Shown: positions 1-8,015, counted from the first letter of the stretch. The stretch: 64,000 nt of DNA from RGIG4608 sp964534905 (GCA_964534905.1 CAZHPZ010000001.1:1-64000); one strand, 5' to 3'. Program-made: numbers and translations. The notes: generated from the letters alone by a model not told the origin.

Positions 1-2
1 AT

Positions 3-131
3 ACAGAGTTTTTCAAAAAAGACTATGAAGATAGTACGGAAAAACTTTTATCTAACCCCGTTGCTTATGAAGAAGCTATAAAAGCATTGGAAACGATTAT
101 TGCAAGCGGCGTGTTTGAAACAGACAATTAA
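3..131 (+). CDS. C-terminal end of an unknown protein (partial)
   Basis: An open frame enters from the left edge and runs 42 codons to a TAA at 129-131. The visible residues are charged and helical in character, ending in GVFETDN. I do not recognise the family from this fragment. It is followed at 165-200 by a strong hairpin, so it is the last gene of its transcript. Confidence 0.5.
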   Translation, partial: TEFFKKDYEDSTEKLLSNPVAYEEAIKALETIIASGVFETDN

Positions 132-164
132 ATAAAAGATAATCATAATCCGTTGGATAACTTG

Positions 165-207
165 GAGGGTTTGATTGTTCGGAAGAACAGTCAGACCCTC
201 TGTTTTG
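165..207 (+). terminator. Hairpin terminator
   Basis: Inverted repeat GAGGGTTTGATTGTTC / GAACAGTCAGACCCTC with a GGAA loop and two G-U-type mismatches, followed by TGTTTTG. It closes the gene entering from the left edge. Confidence 0.65.
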
Positions 208-229
208 TTGTAAAAGGAGAGTAAAAATT

Positions 230-581
230 ATGATATTAGCATTGAACAAAGAAATAGCCAAAAGAGCCGTTGTGTTACTTCGTGTGTCCTATAGAGGATA
301 TAAATGAGTATGCATTTGCCGGATGTAGCTATTTAAAAAGCATAGTTATTCCGGATGGCATAACGTATATCTCATATTATGAATTTTCCATGTGCACGTC
401 GCTTTTGAGTTTAACTATCCCTAAAAGTATTACGCGTATAGAATCTTGGTATTTTGCGAGTTGCGAATCCTTAACAGAAATATATTACAGTGGTACAAAA
501 GCCGATTGGGATGGGCTGATGATTTGTGGTATGTCTCCGGTTTGCTCACGATTTACTGCACCGACGGAGAAATTGTTGTAA
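230..581 (+). pseudogene. BspA-type leucine-rich repeat protein remnant
   Basis: A good ribosome site (AAAGGAGAG) precedes ATG 230, but that frame stops after 25 codons at 305-307. From about 273 a different frame encodes LRR_5/BspA-like repeats with phrases such as EYAFAGCSYLKSIVIPDGI and SLTEIYYSGTKADWDGL, the latter typical of the C-terminal end of such surface proteins. A signal peptide and most repeats are absent. The simplest reading is a truncated and frameshifted remnant of a cell-surface LRR gene. A short functional gene starting at an internal TTG near 270 cannot be excluded, but it has no ribosome site. Confidence 0.6.
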
Positions 582-593
582 ATAATTGAATTT

Positions 594-622
594 AAACCGC
601 AAGGGTGCACCTTGCGGTTTTT
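594..622 (+). terminator. Rho-independent terminator
   Basis: Perfect stem AACCGCAAGG / CCTTGCGGTT around a GTGCA loop, followed by TTTTATAT. Confidence 0.85.
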
Positions 623-758
623 ATATGTGCTTTGCGACAAGTCTGCAAATTAATTTGACTGCGAGCGGTCTTTGCAGGTTGTTTTGAACACAAAAAATAC
701 AGATATTGACACGGTAGTAAAAAAACTGAAAAAATGTCAAAAAAATTTCAAAAAAGGT

Positions 759-788
759 ATTGACAAATCTGTAACATAGGTATATAAT
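759..788 (+). promoter_or_regulatory. Sigma-A promoter of the feo operon
   Basis: TTGACA at 759-764 and TATAAT at 783-788 are separated by 18 bp. The predicted transcription start falls next to the dyad at 796-814, which would place a bound repressor over the initially transcribed region. Confidence 0.8.
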
Positions 789-795
789 AAGGAAC

Positions 796-814
796 GGTTA
801 GCAAAGGCTAACTA
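796..814 (+). promoter_or_regulatory. Dyad operator upstream of feoA
   Basis: GTTAGC-AAAG-GCTAAC is a perfect 6-bp inverted repeat just after the -10 box. The same half-site recurs at 1098-1115. The TTAGC...GCTAA core resembles operators of DtxR/IdeR-type metal repressors, so iron-dependent repression is a reasonable inference. The regulator is not in this window. Confidence 0.6.
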
Positions 815-847
815 TTGTATATCGCAACGAAAGGAACGGTGATACGA

Positions 848-1066
848 ATGACTCTCAAATATGTGGAAGAGGGCAAGGAATGTGTCGTTAAAGCGATCAA
901 CACAGACGATGAGGAGCTTGATGCTTTCCTGTTTTCACTCGGTTGCTACGTGGGCTCGACGGTTACCGTCGTTACGCGTAGAAAGAGCGGATGCGTGGTA
1001 TCCATAAAGGACGCAAGATATAATATTGACGATCAGCTTGCGGACACTATTGAAATTGAGGCTTGA
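848..1066 (+). CDS. feoA: Ferrous iron transport protein FeoA
   Basis: This 72-residue protein has the SH3-like FeoA fold pattern: a short basic beta-barrel with GSTVTVVTRRKSGCVVSIKDA and a C-terminal strand pair. FeoA is a small cytoplasmic partner of the FeoB Fe(II) channel. The start ATG 848 was chosen because AAAGGA at 831-836 is well spaced; an upstream TTG at 815 lies in the leader. It is transcribed from the promoter at 759-788, and feoB follows 109 bp downstream with a second copy of the operator-like dyad between them. The assignment rests on size, pattern and adjacency to feoB. Confidence 0.88.
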   Translation: MTLKYVEEGKECVVKAINTDDEELDAFLFSLGCYVGSTVTVVTRRKSGCVVSIKDARYNIDDQLADTIEIEA

Positions 1067-1097
1067 CGCTATTCGGCCTTCAATTTTTTTAGACGTG

Positions 1098-1115
1098 AGT
1101 TAGCCTTGGCTAACT
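1098..1115 (+). promoter_or_regulatory. Second dyad (AGTTAGCC/GGCTAACT) between feoA and feoB
   Basis: This is an 18-bp sequence with 8-bp perfect arms around TT, sharing the GTTAGC half-site with 796-814. It lies in the feoA-feoB gap, so it may be a second binding site or an RNA hairpin that tunes feoB expression. It lacks a following U-run, so it is unlikely to be a terminator. Confidence 0.55.
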
Positions 1116-1175
1116 TGCACAAAAATAAAACGGTTATAAAAAATTATTTATATAAAATTTCGGAGGAAATATAGT

Positions 1176-3173
1176 ATGAGAATTGCACTTACGGGTAATC
1201 CCAACTCGGGCAAAACGACTATGTATAATGCTCTGACGGGCAGAAACGAAAAGGTCGGTAACTGGGCAGGTGTTACCGTTGACAAAAAGGAGCACCCTAT
1301 AAAGAGTGCATATACAGGAGGGGAAAGGCTTATTGCGGTTGACCTTCCCGGCGCATATTCAATGTCGCCGTTCACAAGTGAGGAGAGTGTTACAAGCGAT
1401 TACGTCAAGAATGAAAATCCGGACGTCATTATAAATATCGTCGACGCAAGTAACCTCAGCCGTTCGCTTTTCTTTACTACTCAGCTGCTTGAGCTCGGCA
1501 TTCCCGTTGTCGTTGCTCTTAACAAGAGTGATATCAATGAGAAGAAGGAAACCTTGATCGATACAAAACTTCTTTCTCAAAAGCTCGGATGTCCCATTGT
1601 AAATACCGTTTCAACAAGCGGCGGCGGACTTAAGGAGCTTATTGCGACTGCTGTGAAATCTGCCGGCAAGGCTCAAGCCTCACCGTATATCCACGCATAT
1701 GTCGATCAGACAAACAAGGAAGCGGTGCTTGCAGCGGATAAGGAGAGATTCGAATTTGTCAATTCTATCGTTAAGAGCGTTGAAAACCGTAAGGTTCTCA
1801 CCAAGGACTTTAGCCTGAGTGACAAAATAGACCAGATACTTACCAACAAGTGGCTCGGAATACCGATCTTTGCGGTTGTTATGTTCCTTGTTTTCCAAAT
1901 TTCACAGGTTTGGGTCGGACAGCCCATTGCGGATCTTCTTACCGGCGGACTTGATATATTCCAAGAGTGGGCGGGCGAGATGCTTGCGGATGCAAACCCC
2001 TTACTTTCCGCTATTTTGGTTGACGGCATTATCGGCGGTGTTTCCGCTGTCGTAGGCTTTTTGCCTCTCGTTATGGTTCTTTACTTCCTTATCGCTCTTC
2101 TTGAGGACTGCGGATATATGAGCCGTGTTGCGGTAGTGCTTGATCCCATATTCAAGAGAGTCGGTCTTTCCGGTAAGAGTGTTATCCCCTTTGTTATAGG
2201 TGTCGGATGTGCTGTTCCCGGTGTTATGGCTTCAAGAACAATTAAGAACGAGCGCGAACGCAGAGCGACCGCTATGCTTACGCCCTTTATGCCTTGCGGC
2301 GCAAAGATTCCCGTTATTTCACTTTTTGCGGGTGCATTCTTCAATAAAGCAGGCTGGGTAAGCACACTTGCTTATTTTACGGGAATATTACTTATATTCC
2401 TCGGCGCACTTCTTGTTAACGCTATTACAGGACATAAATATAAAAAGTCGTACTTTATTATCGAGCTTCCCGATTACAAGGCACCGTCTCTTTGGGGCGC
2501 ATTCAAATCAATGTGCTCTCGCGGTTGGGCTTACATAGTAAAGGCTGCTACTATCATTCTTCTTTGCAATATGGCAGTACAGATTATGCAGACATTCGAT
2601 TGGAGCTTTAAGGTTGCGGAAAGCGCAGATACCTCCATACTTGCATCTATCGCATCACCCTTTGCATACCTTTTGGTTCCTATCGTCGGCGTTCTCTCCT
2701 GGGAGCTTGCCGCTGCGGCAATTACGGGCTTTATAGCAAAGGAGAACGTAGTAGGTACGCTTGCGGTATGCTTTGTCGGACTTGAAAATCTTATAGATAT
2801 GGATGAGCTTGAGATGATTGAGGGTGCAGGTGCAGAGGTTGCGGGCATTCTTGCAATTACAAAGGTTGCAGCTCTTGCTTATATGATGTTTAACCTTTAC
2901 ACACCTCCGTGCTTCGCGGCTATCGGTGCTATGAACTCCGAGATGAAGAGCGCTAAATGGCTCTGGGGCGGAATAGGCCTTCAGCTCGGAACGGGCTATA
3001 CGGTCGCATATCTTGTATACACGATAGGTACTCTTATTACCAAGCCCGAGCTTCTTAACGTTAACGCGGCTCTTGCAGGACTTGCTACAGTGCTTGTATT
3101 TGTCGGTATACTTGCCGTTATGATTATACGTACAAAAAATCAGCTCAGAGCAGAGAAGCACGCGGTTGTGTAA
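1176..3173 (+). CDS. feoB: Ferrous iron transporter FeoB
   Basis: At 665 residues this is a full-length Firmicute-size FeoB. The N-terminal G domain shows G1 GNPNSGKT (7-14), G3 DLPG (56-59) and G4 NKSD (116-119). The GDI-like helical region follows, and then a polytopic membrane domain from about residue 225 with the paired Gate motifs (VIPFVIGVGCAVPGVMASR and a second half near EYVVGTLAV-like EN segment). It moves Fe(II) across the cytoplasmic membrane using GTP hydrolysis. ATG 1176 follows CGGAGGAAAT. It forms one operon with feoA upstream and two small Cys-containing membrane proteins downstream. Iron-dependent repression is likely from the shared dyads. The frame is intact. Confidence 0.97.
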   Translation: MRIALTGNPNSGKTTMYNALTGRNEKVGNWAGVTVDKKEHPIKSAYTGGERLIAVDLPGAYSMSPFTSEESVTSDYVKNENPDVIINIVDASNLSRSLFFTTQLLELGIPVVVALNKSDINEKKETLIDTKLLSQKLGCPIVNTVSTSGGGLKELIATAVKSAGKAQASPYIHAYVDQTNKEAVLAADKERFEFVNSIVKSVENRKVLTKDFSLSDKIDQILTNKWLGIPIFAVVMFLVFQISQVWVGQPIADLLTGGLDIFQEWAGEMLADANPLLSAILVDGIIGGVSAVVGFLPLVMVLYFLIALLEDCGYMSRVAVVLDPIFKRVGLSGKSVIPFVIGVGCAVPGVMASRTIKNERERRATAMLTPFMPCGAKIPVISLFAGAFFNKAGWVSTLAYFTGILLIFLGALLVNAITGHKYKKSYFIIELPDYKAPSLWGAFKSMCSRGWAYIVKAATIILLCNMAVQIMQTFDWSFKVAESADTSILASIASPFAYLLVPIVGVLSWELAAAAITGFIAKENVVGTLAVCFVGLENLIDMDELEMIEGAGAEVAGILAITKVAALAYMMFNLYTPPCFAAIGAMNSEMKSAKWLWGGIGLQLGTGYTVAYLVYTIGTLITKPELLNVNAALAGLATVLVFVGILAVMIIRTKNQLRAEKHAVV

Positions 3174-3179
3174 GCTGAT

Positions 3180-3344
3180 ATGAAGGATATTATCATAATA
3201 CTTATAATTGTCGCTCTTGTAGCAGCTATCTCCATTTATCTCTACAAGGCGAAAAAGAGGGGAGAAAAGTGCATAGGCTGTCCTTATGCAAAGCAGTGCG
3301 GCTCGGGCGGATGCTCTTGCTCCTCGAATCAAAAGAAAAAATAA
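3180..3344 (+). CDS. FeoB-associated Cys-rich membrane protein
   Basis: A 54-residue protein starts 7 bp after the feoB stop. It has one N-terminal transmembrane helix (residues 4-22, very Ile/Leu/Val-rich), a basic KAKKRGEK stop-transfer, and a Cys-rich tail CIGCPYAKQCGSGGCSC. This matches the small family of FeoB-associated Cys-rich membrane proteins (Pfam FeoB_associated). Its role in Fe(II) uptake is not established; the five cysteines suggest metal binding at the membrane surface. No separate promoter is seen, so it is co-transcribed with feoB. Confidence 0.85.
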   Translation: MKDIIIILIIVALVAAISIYLYKAKKRGEKCIGCPYAKQCGSGGCSCSSNQKKK

Positions 3345-3355
3345 AGAATATAATG

Positions 3356-3388
3356 AAAATGCGGCTTCTCTGTGAGGCCGCATTTTCG
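3356..3388 (+). terminator. Hairpin after feoB-associated gene
   Basis: AAAATGCGGC / GCCGCATTTT perfect stem with an 11-nt loop. The U-run is only four long, so partial readthrough into the HMA gene at 3408 is plausible. Confidence 0.6.
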
Positions 3389-3407
3389 GATAAGGCGGGT
3401 GAAATTT

Positions 3408-3752
3408 ATGGATTATATTATTCTCGCGGTGCTCGTTATCGCCGCGTTTGTGGGAATTATCGAAACTGTCAAGCATTTCGCGCACCGCGGCGGATGCTGC
3501 GGATCGGGCGGATATAAAATGAAAAAGAAGCGCCTTGGCACCGTCAAATATCAAAGGCGCTTTTCGGTAGAAGGAATGAAATGCAAAAATTGCGCTATGC
3601 GCGTGGAAGAAACGGTGGACGATATCAAGGGCGTTCGCGGACGCGTTGATTTCAAAAACGGTATTCTTACCGTGAGCTACGAGGTTGATGTGGATGATGA
3701 AACGATAATCTCACGTATTGAGCGACTCGGATATAAGGTGAGCAGAATATAA
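3408..3752 (+). CDS. Membrane-anchored heavy-metal-associated (HMA) domain protein
   Basis: This 114-residue protein has an N-terminal transmembrane helix (about 3-20), a short Cys/Gly motif GGCCGSGG (28-35) that echoes the tail of the preceding FeoB-associated protein, a basic linker, and an HMA domain (about 51-113) with the metal-binding GMKCKNC motif (Cys59, Cys62). HMA domains bind Cu(I) or other soft metals. Placement after feoB suggests a role in iron uptake or in handling copper that competes with it. ATG 3408 was chosen for the TAAGGCGGG ribosome site; an upstream in-frame ATG at 3372 lies inside the hairpin. Combination of the two motifs on one chain is unusual. Confidence 0.8.
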   Translation: MDYIILAVLVIAAFVGIIETVKHFAHRGGCCGSGGYKMKKKRLGTVKYQRRFSVEGMKCKNCAMRVEETVDDIKGVRGRVDFKNGILTVSYEVDVDDETIISRIERLGYKVSRI

Positions 3753-3753
3753 A

Positions 3754-3779
3754 AAAGAGTGCCTCGGCACTCTTTTTAT
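3754..3779 (+). terminator. Bidirectional terminator
   Basis: AAAGAGTGCC-TC-GGCACTCTTT followed by TT and preceded by an A-run, so it can end both the feo operon and the convergent minus-strand gene at 3776-4459. Confidence 0.85.
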
Positions 3780-4459
3780 TTGAATATTATTCCGCCTACA
3801 TCACACAGGGGCGAGTCGGACAGCTCAACGACGGCTTTCGAATGAGCACGGCAAAATTTCTTGATCGCCTCTCCGTCGGGGTGATGGAAAAGGGAACCGC
3901 AAAAATATACCGCATCCGCGGCAGTACCGCACGCACCGCCTATAAATCCGTAATCATAGGGCGGCAGGGAAATGTATCCCTCCGATATTTTCAGCGCATC
4001 AATGCCTGCTTCGAGAGCAGCCTTGACAATTCCCGCGTCGGCTGATATTATTGCATTTTCGCTTACTATGCAGGTTGAGCAATGAGCATACCCCTGCGAT
4101 ACATGAATGATATTTTTGCCCATGCCCGCAAGAATATCAAGGACTTCACGGGACGCATGCTTGGTATTTGCGATGACGGTGTGCCCGATAACCGCGATAT
4201 TAAGCGGAACGTCAATGGGATATTTGTTGCCGAGCGGCGTGCTTATCCTGACAATCTTATTAAATCCGGGAATTGAGCCATCCGTCTTATCCTTGGGCAC
4301 AAATATCGTATCGCCTACGGCAAGCATCAGCATATCCGCATGCGAAGCCACGGGGGGAGGCAGCGATTTGTCGGGTGCAAGCAATACGGGAGTGAATCCG
4401 TGAGATATCAGTGATTTTATTACTTTTTGGTCTGCATTTTGACTTATATATGCATGCAT
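3776..4459 (-). CDS. Probable pentein (GME-fold) protein, DUF6873-like
   Basis: A 227-residue soluble protein. It contains GYAHCSTCIVSENAIISAD, GYISLPPYDYGFIGGACG and a C-terminal SPLCDVGGIIF. The His-x-Ser-Thr-Cys pattern, repeated short beta-alpha units and the Gly-rich turns recall the guanidine-modifying enzyme (pentein) fold, and I believe NCBI groups such proteins as DUF6873. A catalytic Cys is therefore possible (HCSTC or the CDVGG near the end), but the substrate is unknown. It follows rpmB on the minus strand after a terminator, so it may have its own promoter, which I cannot place with certainty. The frame is intact. Confidence 0.55.
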   Translation of the reverse strand: MHAYISQNADQKVIKSLISHGFTPVLLAPDKSLPPPVASHADMLMLAVGDTIFVPKDKTDGSIPGFNKIVRISTPLGNKYPIDVPLNIAVIGHTVIANTKHASREVLDILAGMGKNIIHVSQGYAHCSTCIVSENAIISADAGIVKAALEAGIDALKISEGYISLPPYDYGFIGGACGTAADAVYFCGSLFHHPDGEAIKKFCRAHSKAVVELSDSPLCDVGGIIFK

Positions 4460-4474
4460 ATCTGAAGCTCCTAT

Positions 4475-4506
4475 AAATAAAAAGACGGCAGACTAAGATG
4501 TCTGCC
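4475..4506 (-). terminator. Terminator of rpmB
   Basis: On the minus strand GGCAGAC-ATCTTA-GTCTGCC is followed by GTCTTTTTATTT. Confidence 0.8.
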
Positions 4507-4522
4507 AAACTTTTTACGCTGA

Positions 4523-4708
4523 TTAAGCACGATTAATTTTGCCTGAACGAAGGCAACGAGAGCAAACTGCAACAGTAACGGGAGTGCCGTTAACGATTGC
4601 CTTTACCTTTCTGATGTTGGGCTTCCAAGTTCTGTTTGTCTTGCGGTTAGAGTGAGAAACGTTCTGACCGAAAACAACGCCTTTTCCACAAACACTGCAC
4701 TTTGCCAT
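4523..4708 (-). CDS. rpmB: 50S ribosomal protein L28
   Basis: This 61-residue protein begins MAKCSVCGKGVVFG and has the HSNRKTNRTWKPNIRKV core of L28. It carries four cysteines in two CxxC pairs (CSVC and CSRC), so it is a zinc-binding C+ form. ATG at 4708 was chosen over an upstream in-frame ATG because it follows TAGGAGGTGTC. It is a single-gene transcript with its own promoter (4777-4805) and terminator. It is part of the large ribosomal subunit. Confidence 0.97.
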   Translation of the reverse strand: MAKCSVCGKGVVFGQNVSHSNRKTNRTWKPNIRKVKAIVNGTPVTVAVCSRCLRSGKINRA

Positions 4709-4776
4709 AATGACACCTCCTAAATAAAGTGTATAACTATATAAGCATATAGATATAGATTTCACGAACGTTATTT

Positions 4777-4805
4777 ATTATAACATACAAAAAAGCAAAT
4801 TGCAA
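4777..4805 (-). promoter_or_regulatory. Promoter of rpmB
   Basis: Minus-strand TTGCAA (4800-4805), 17 bp, TATAAT (4777-4782). Confidence 0.75.
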
Positions 4806-4855
4806 GAGATTTTGCAAAAATATTTTATTTTTTATTAAAAGAAATCGAAAATTTA

Positions 4856-6157
4856 TTAAAAAAGGTGCTTTTCGTATTCGTGTGAAGCGAGTCCATATTC
4901 ACATATTCCGCAAAATGAAGCCTCTATGCGCAAAAGACGGTTATATTTTGCCACTCTTTCACCGCGAGCCGGAGCTCCTGCTTTAATAAACGGTGCATTT
5001 GTTGCAACTGCTATATCGCAGAGCGTCGTGTCCTCCGTTTCTCCCGAGCGATGTGAGATGATGTGCTTGTATCCGTTTTCCTGTGCTATGCGAACGGTTT
5101 TCAGGGTTTCCGTCAGCGTGCCTATTTGATTTGGCTTTATGAGTATTGCATTTGCCAGTCCCATATCTATACCGTCGCTCAGCCTTGTCGGATTTGTCAC
5201 AAAAAGGTCATCACCGACAAGCATACATTTCTTACCGAGCCTTTCGGTCATTATCTGCCATCCCTCAAAATCGTCCTCCGCAAGCCCGTCCTCAACGGAA
5301 ATTATGGGATATCTTGATATCAGCTGCTCATAATATGAAATAAGAGCGTCGCTTGTATATTCGTTGCCTCTTTTTAGAGTTGCGTAAGAATAATCCTCCG
5401 AACGGTACCAGGCGCTGCTTGCAACATCGAGTGCGATTTTAACGTCGTGCGTGGAATAGGGTGTACGTTCTACCGCTTCAAGCAAGAGGTCAAGCGCCTC
5501 TTCGTCATCACTGAGGTCCGGCGCATATCCGCCCTCGTCTCCTACCCCTGCGGAAAGTCCTCTTTCCTTTAATATATTGCCGAGATGATGATATATTTCG
5601 CTTCCCATTTGCAGGGCGTGAGTGTAATCCTCCGCCCCGATAGGTACTATCATAAATTCCTGTATCTCCACATTGTTTGATGAATGCGCACCTCCGTTCA
5701 AGACGTTGAACATCGGCGTGGGCATTCTGTAAGCGGTCAATCCCGAGAGATATTTGTATATGGGTATATGATAAAAATTAGCCGATGCACGCGCACAAGC
5801 AAGCGATATGGCAAGCGTTGCGTTAGCTCCGAGATTTTCTTTGTTATAGGTTCCGTCAAGTTCACACAGTATTTTATCTATTTGAGATTGATCCGTGGAA
5901 TACATTCCGCAAATTGCCGGGGATATCGTTTTGCAAACGTTTGAAACGGCTTCTCTTACTCCCTTGCCGTGATATCTTTCCTTTTCTGCATCACGAAGTT
6001 CAAGAGCCTCGTGCGCACCTGTTGATGCTCCCGAAGGTACCGAAGCTACGCCCACGGTTCCGTCCTCAAGCATAACTGTTGCTTCTACGGTTGGATTTCC
6101 TCTTGAATCAAGTATTTCTCTTGCTGAGCATTTGTAGATCTGAGGTTTTGCCGACAT
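4856..6157 (-). CDS. eno: Enolase
   Basis: A 433-residue phosphopyruvate hydratase that interconverts 2-phosphoglycerate and phosphoenolpyruvate in glycolysis. Visible landmarks are the N-terminal AREILDSRGNPTVEA, SVPSGASTGAHEALELRD, the metal-binding EDGLAEDD and GDDLFVTN, the enolase signature ILIKPNQIGTLTETL, and SHRSGETEDT. The upstream 45 codons of the open frame cross a terminator and were excluded; ATG 6157 follows TAAGGAG. It lies between the terminator of the YczE-like gene and rpmB, all on the minus strand. Confidence 0.98.
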   Translation of the reverse strand: MSAKPQIYKCSAREILDSRGNPTVEATVMLEDGTVGVASVPSGASTGAHEALELRDAEKERYHGKGVREAVSNVCKTISPAICGMYSTDQSQIDKILCELDGTYNKENLGANATLAISLACARASANFYHIPIYKYLSGLTAYRMPTPMFNVLNGGAHSSNNVEIQEFMIVPIGAEDYTHALQMGSEIYHHLGNILKERGLSAGVGDEGGYAPDLSDDEEALDLLLEAVERTPYSTHDVKIALDVASSAWYRSEDYSYATLKRGNEYTSDALISYYEQLISRYPIISVEDGLAEDDFEGWQIMTERLGKKCMLVGDDLFVTNPTRLSDGIDMGLANAILIKPNQIGTLTETLKTVRIAQENGYKHIISHRSGETEDTTLCDIAVATNAPFIKAGAPARGERVAKYNRLLRIEASFCGICEYGLASHEYEKHLF

Positions 6158-6183
6158 AATTAACTCCTTATTAATAAAAAATT

Positions 6184-6213
6184 GCACATAACAGCTAATG
6201 CTATTATGTGCAT
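6184..6213 (-). terminator. Terminator of the YczE-like gene
   Basis: Minus-strand GCACATAATAGC / GCTGTTATGTGC with ATTA loop, followed by AATTTTTTATT, just upstream of eno. Confidence 0.75.
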
Positions 6214-6239
6214 ATTTTTCTTTAAAAATACTGTAAGTT

Positions 6240-6935
6240 TTAATTTCTGTCAAGCCACGCGTGAAGCTTGGGAAATGCGGGAGTAAACTCAAACGTCTTA
6301 TCGAGGAGCTTTCCGAAAATTCCGATGAGCACGGAATTAAGAAATGCGGTTATAAGTGTAAGAGGACCTATGATATCCCACTTCCAACCTCCGAGGAGGG
6401 CAAGCATGAGGACTATTGCGATAATAAGCAGGGAGCCGTCAAAGAAAAGCTTCATTTTGCTCATATCAATGCTCTTTGCAAGTGCGACCTCTTTGACGAA
6501 TATTTCGTATGATGACGGGGGAATGTAGGTGCGAAGCATTATCGCAACTGCAAGCCCCGTTATTACCGTTCCGATTGCAGCAACGGCGATCTGTGATACT
6601 AAATTGCTTGCAACGATTCCAGACATCAGCATATCCACAAGATCAAAGCATGCTCCGTAGAAGAGAATGTTGCAAATGGTGAAGAAAAACTTCGGCTTGA
6701 ACTTGCCGATGAGAACGCAACACAGAAGAAGCAGAAGTCCCTGTATTATGTACTCGCATACGCCGACAGAAAAAATACCGCTGATAGGGGAGAGGGCTCT
6801 GTTCAAGACGAATGCAGGGGCAACTATCGCAGCAACGCCGAGCCCGCTTTTTGCGGCAAGACAGTTGCCGATTGCACAGAGAATATTGCCGATTATCCAC
6901 GACACTTCTCCGACTTTTCCAATTCGTTTTTTCAT
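6240..6935 (-). CDS. YczE/YitT-type membrane protein (DUF6198-like)
   Basis: A 231-residue integral membrane protein with about five to six hydrophobic segments (for example LLLLLCCVLIGKF and LLIIAIVLMLALL) and the early Gly-rich GNILCAIGNCLAAKSGLGVAA seen in YczE/YyaS/YitT relatives. The biochemical function of this family is unknown. ATG 6935 begins MKKRIGKVGE. It has its own promoter at 6970-6998 and terminator at 6184-6213, so it is monocistronic. Confidence 0.65.
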   Translation of the reverse strand: MKKRIGKVGEVSWIIGNILCAIGNCLAAKSGLGVAAIVAPAFVLNRALSPISGIFSVGVCEYIIQGLLLLLCCVLIGKFKPKFFFTICNILFYGACFDLVDMLMSGIVASNLVSQIAVAAIGTVITGLAVAIMLRTYIPPSSYEIFVKEVALAKSIDMSKMKLFFDGSLLIIAIVLMLALLGGWKWDIIGPLTLITAFLNSVLIGIFGKLLDKTFEFTPAFPKLHAWLDRN

Positions 6936-6969
6936 ATTAAATTCCGTTTCTTTCTTTATATTTCTCTAT

Positions 6970-6998
6970 ATTATAACATATCTTTCCTGCAAAATCAA
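6970..6998 (-). promoter_or_regulatory. Promoter of the YczE-like gene
   Basis: Minus-strand TTGATT (6993-6998), 17 bp, TATAAT (6970-6975). Confidence 0.7.
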
Positions 6999-7154
6999 TA
7001 ATAATTGCCAAAAAATACGATTTTATTTGTAATGCGCAACAGACCGAAACGCTCTAACCGATAACAAAGTGAAATGTACAGAAAAATATTATATATTTTG
7101 ATGCAAAACTATATACGGTTTTCTGCTTAACAATTACAAATTTATGTGTTTTTA

Positions 7155-7183
7155 TTGACTTTCGACACAAAGTGATATATAAT
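7155..7183 (+). promoter_or_regulatory. Promoter of the PHP gene
   Basis: TTGACT (7155-7160), 17 bp, TATAAT (7178-7183). Confidence 0.8.
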
Positions 7184-7216
7184 ATGTACAGAAATTATAT
7201 TAATAAACGGTGAGAT

Positions 7217-8008
7217 ATGTTTTATTACGAGTTACATGCACACACGTGCGAGGCGAGTCTTTGTTCGCATGTTAGGGCGGAGGATTATGTAAAATTTTAT
7301 ATAGATCGCGGATACAGCGGAATGGTTGTTACCGATCACTTTTTCTACGGAAACACCTGCATTGACAGAAATCTTCCTTGGGAAAAATTTGTGGAAAAAT
7401 TCTGCATGGGATATCAAAGGACACGCAGGGAGGGAGAGAAGCACGGCTTTTCCGTTTTCTTTGGATTTGAGCAAAAATTTGCGGATGGCACGGATGAATA
7501 CCTCGTCCTCGGCATCAGTCCCGAGTGGCTTGCTGCCCATCCTGAGATAAGAGATATGGACAGAAAGAGCTTCTTTGATACGGTGCATTCGGCGAACGGC
7601 TTTATTATTCAGGCACACCCGTTTAGAGTAAGATTTTATATCCCCGATGTAAGGCTTGCGGGAAATGCAGTCGATGCCGTTGAGGTGCTGAATATAGGGC
7701 ACGAGGATGTATATTCACGTCAAGCTTACGAATATGCGAAAAATCTCGGTGCGATAATGGTTGGCGGAAGCGATATACACTCCATTGAAGGATCCCCCGA
7801 GATCTCGGGTGTAGCTCTCGAAAAAAAGGTTGATAATATTTTTGAGCTTATCGAAGAAATACGCTCCGGAAGAGCAGAGATAGCCCCGAGAGATAGATTT
7901 TTGAGCGTAGTCGATGCTCCGCTTTGCAAAAGTGTTGACAGAGAGGTTTTTGTGCTTTCCGGTGATGAGCTTATAAAAACCGACGATTATTTTATGAGAA
8001 ATATATAA
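7217..8008 (+). CDS. PHP-domain phosphoesterase
   Basis: A 263-residue cytoplasmic protein of the polymerase and histidinol phosphatase superfamily. Metal-binding motifs are visible: ELHAHTCEAS near the start (motif I, HxH), TDHFFYG (motif II), QAHPFR (motif III) and GGSDIHSIE (motif IV). Such enzymes hydrolyse phosphate esters using a trinuclear metal site; the substrate cannot be read from the sequence. It is monocistronic with a consensus promoter and a following weak hairpin. ATG 7217 has a modest GGTGAG site. Confidence 0.85.
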   Translation: MFYYELHAHTCEASLCSHVRAEDYVKFYIDRGYSGMVVTDHFFYGNTCIDRNLPWEKFVEKFCMGYQRTRREGEKHGFSVFFGFEQKFADGTDEYLVLGISPEWLAAHPEIRDMDRKSFFDTVHSANGFIIQAHPFRVRFYIPDVRLAGNAVDAVEVLNIGHEDVYSRQAYEYAKNLGAIMVGGSDIHSIEGSPEISGVALEKKVDNIFELIEEIRSGRAEIAPRDRFLSVVDAPLCKSVDREVFVLSGDELIKTDDYFMRNI

Positions 8009-8015
8009 TGAATGG

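Noticed and set aside
2655..3554. A 299-residue minus-strand open frame across feoB and the following small genes
   Set aside because: It lies opposite four well-supported plus-strand genes, has Cys/Lys/Tyr-biased composition typical of antisense frames here, and no recognisable domain.
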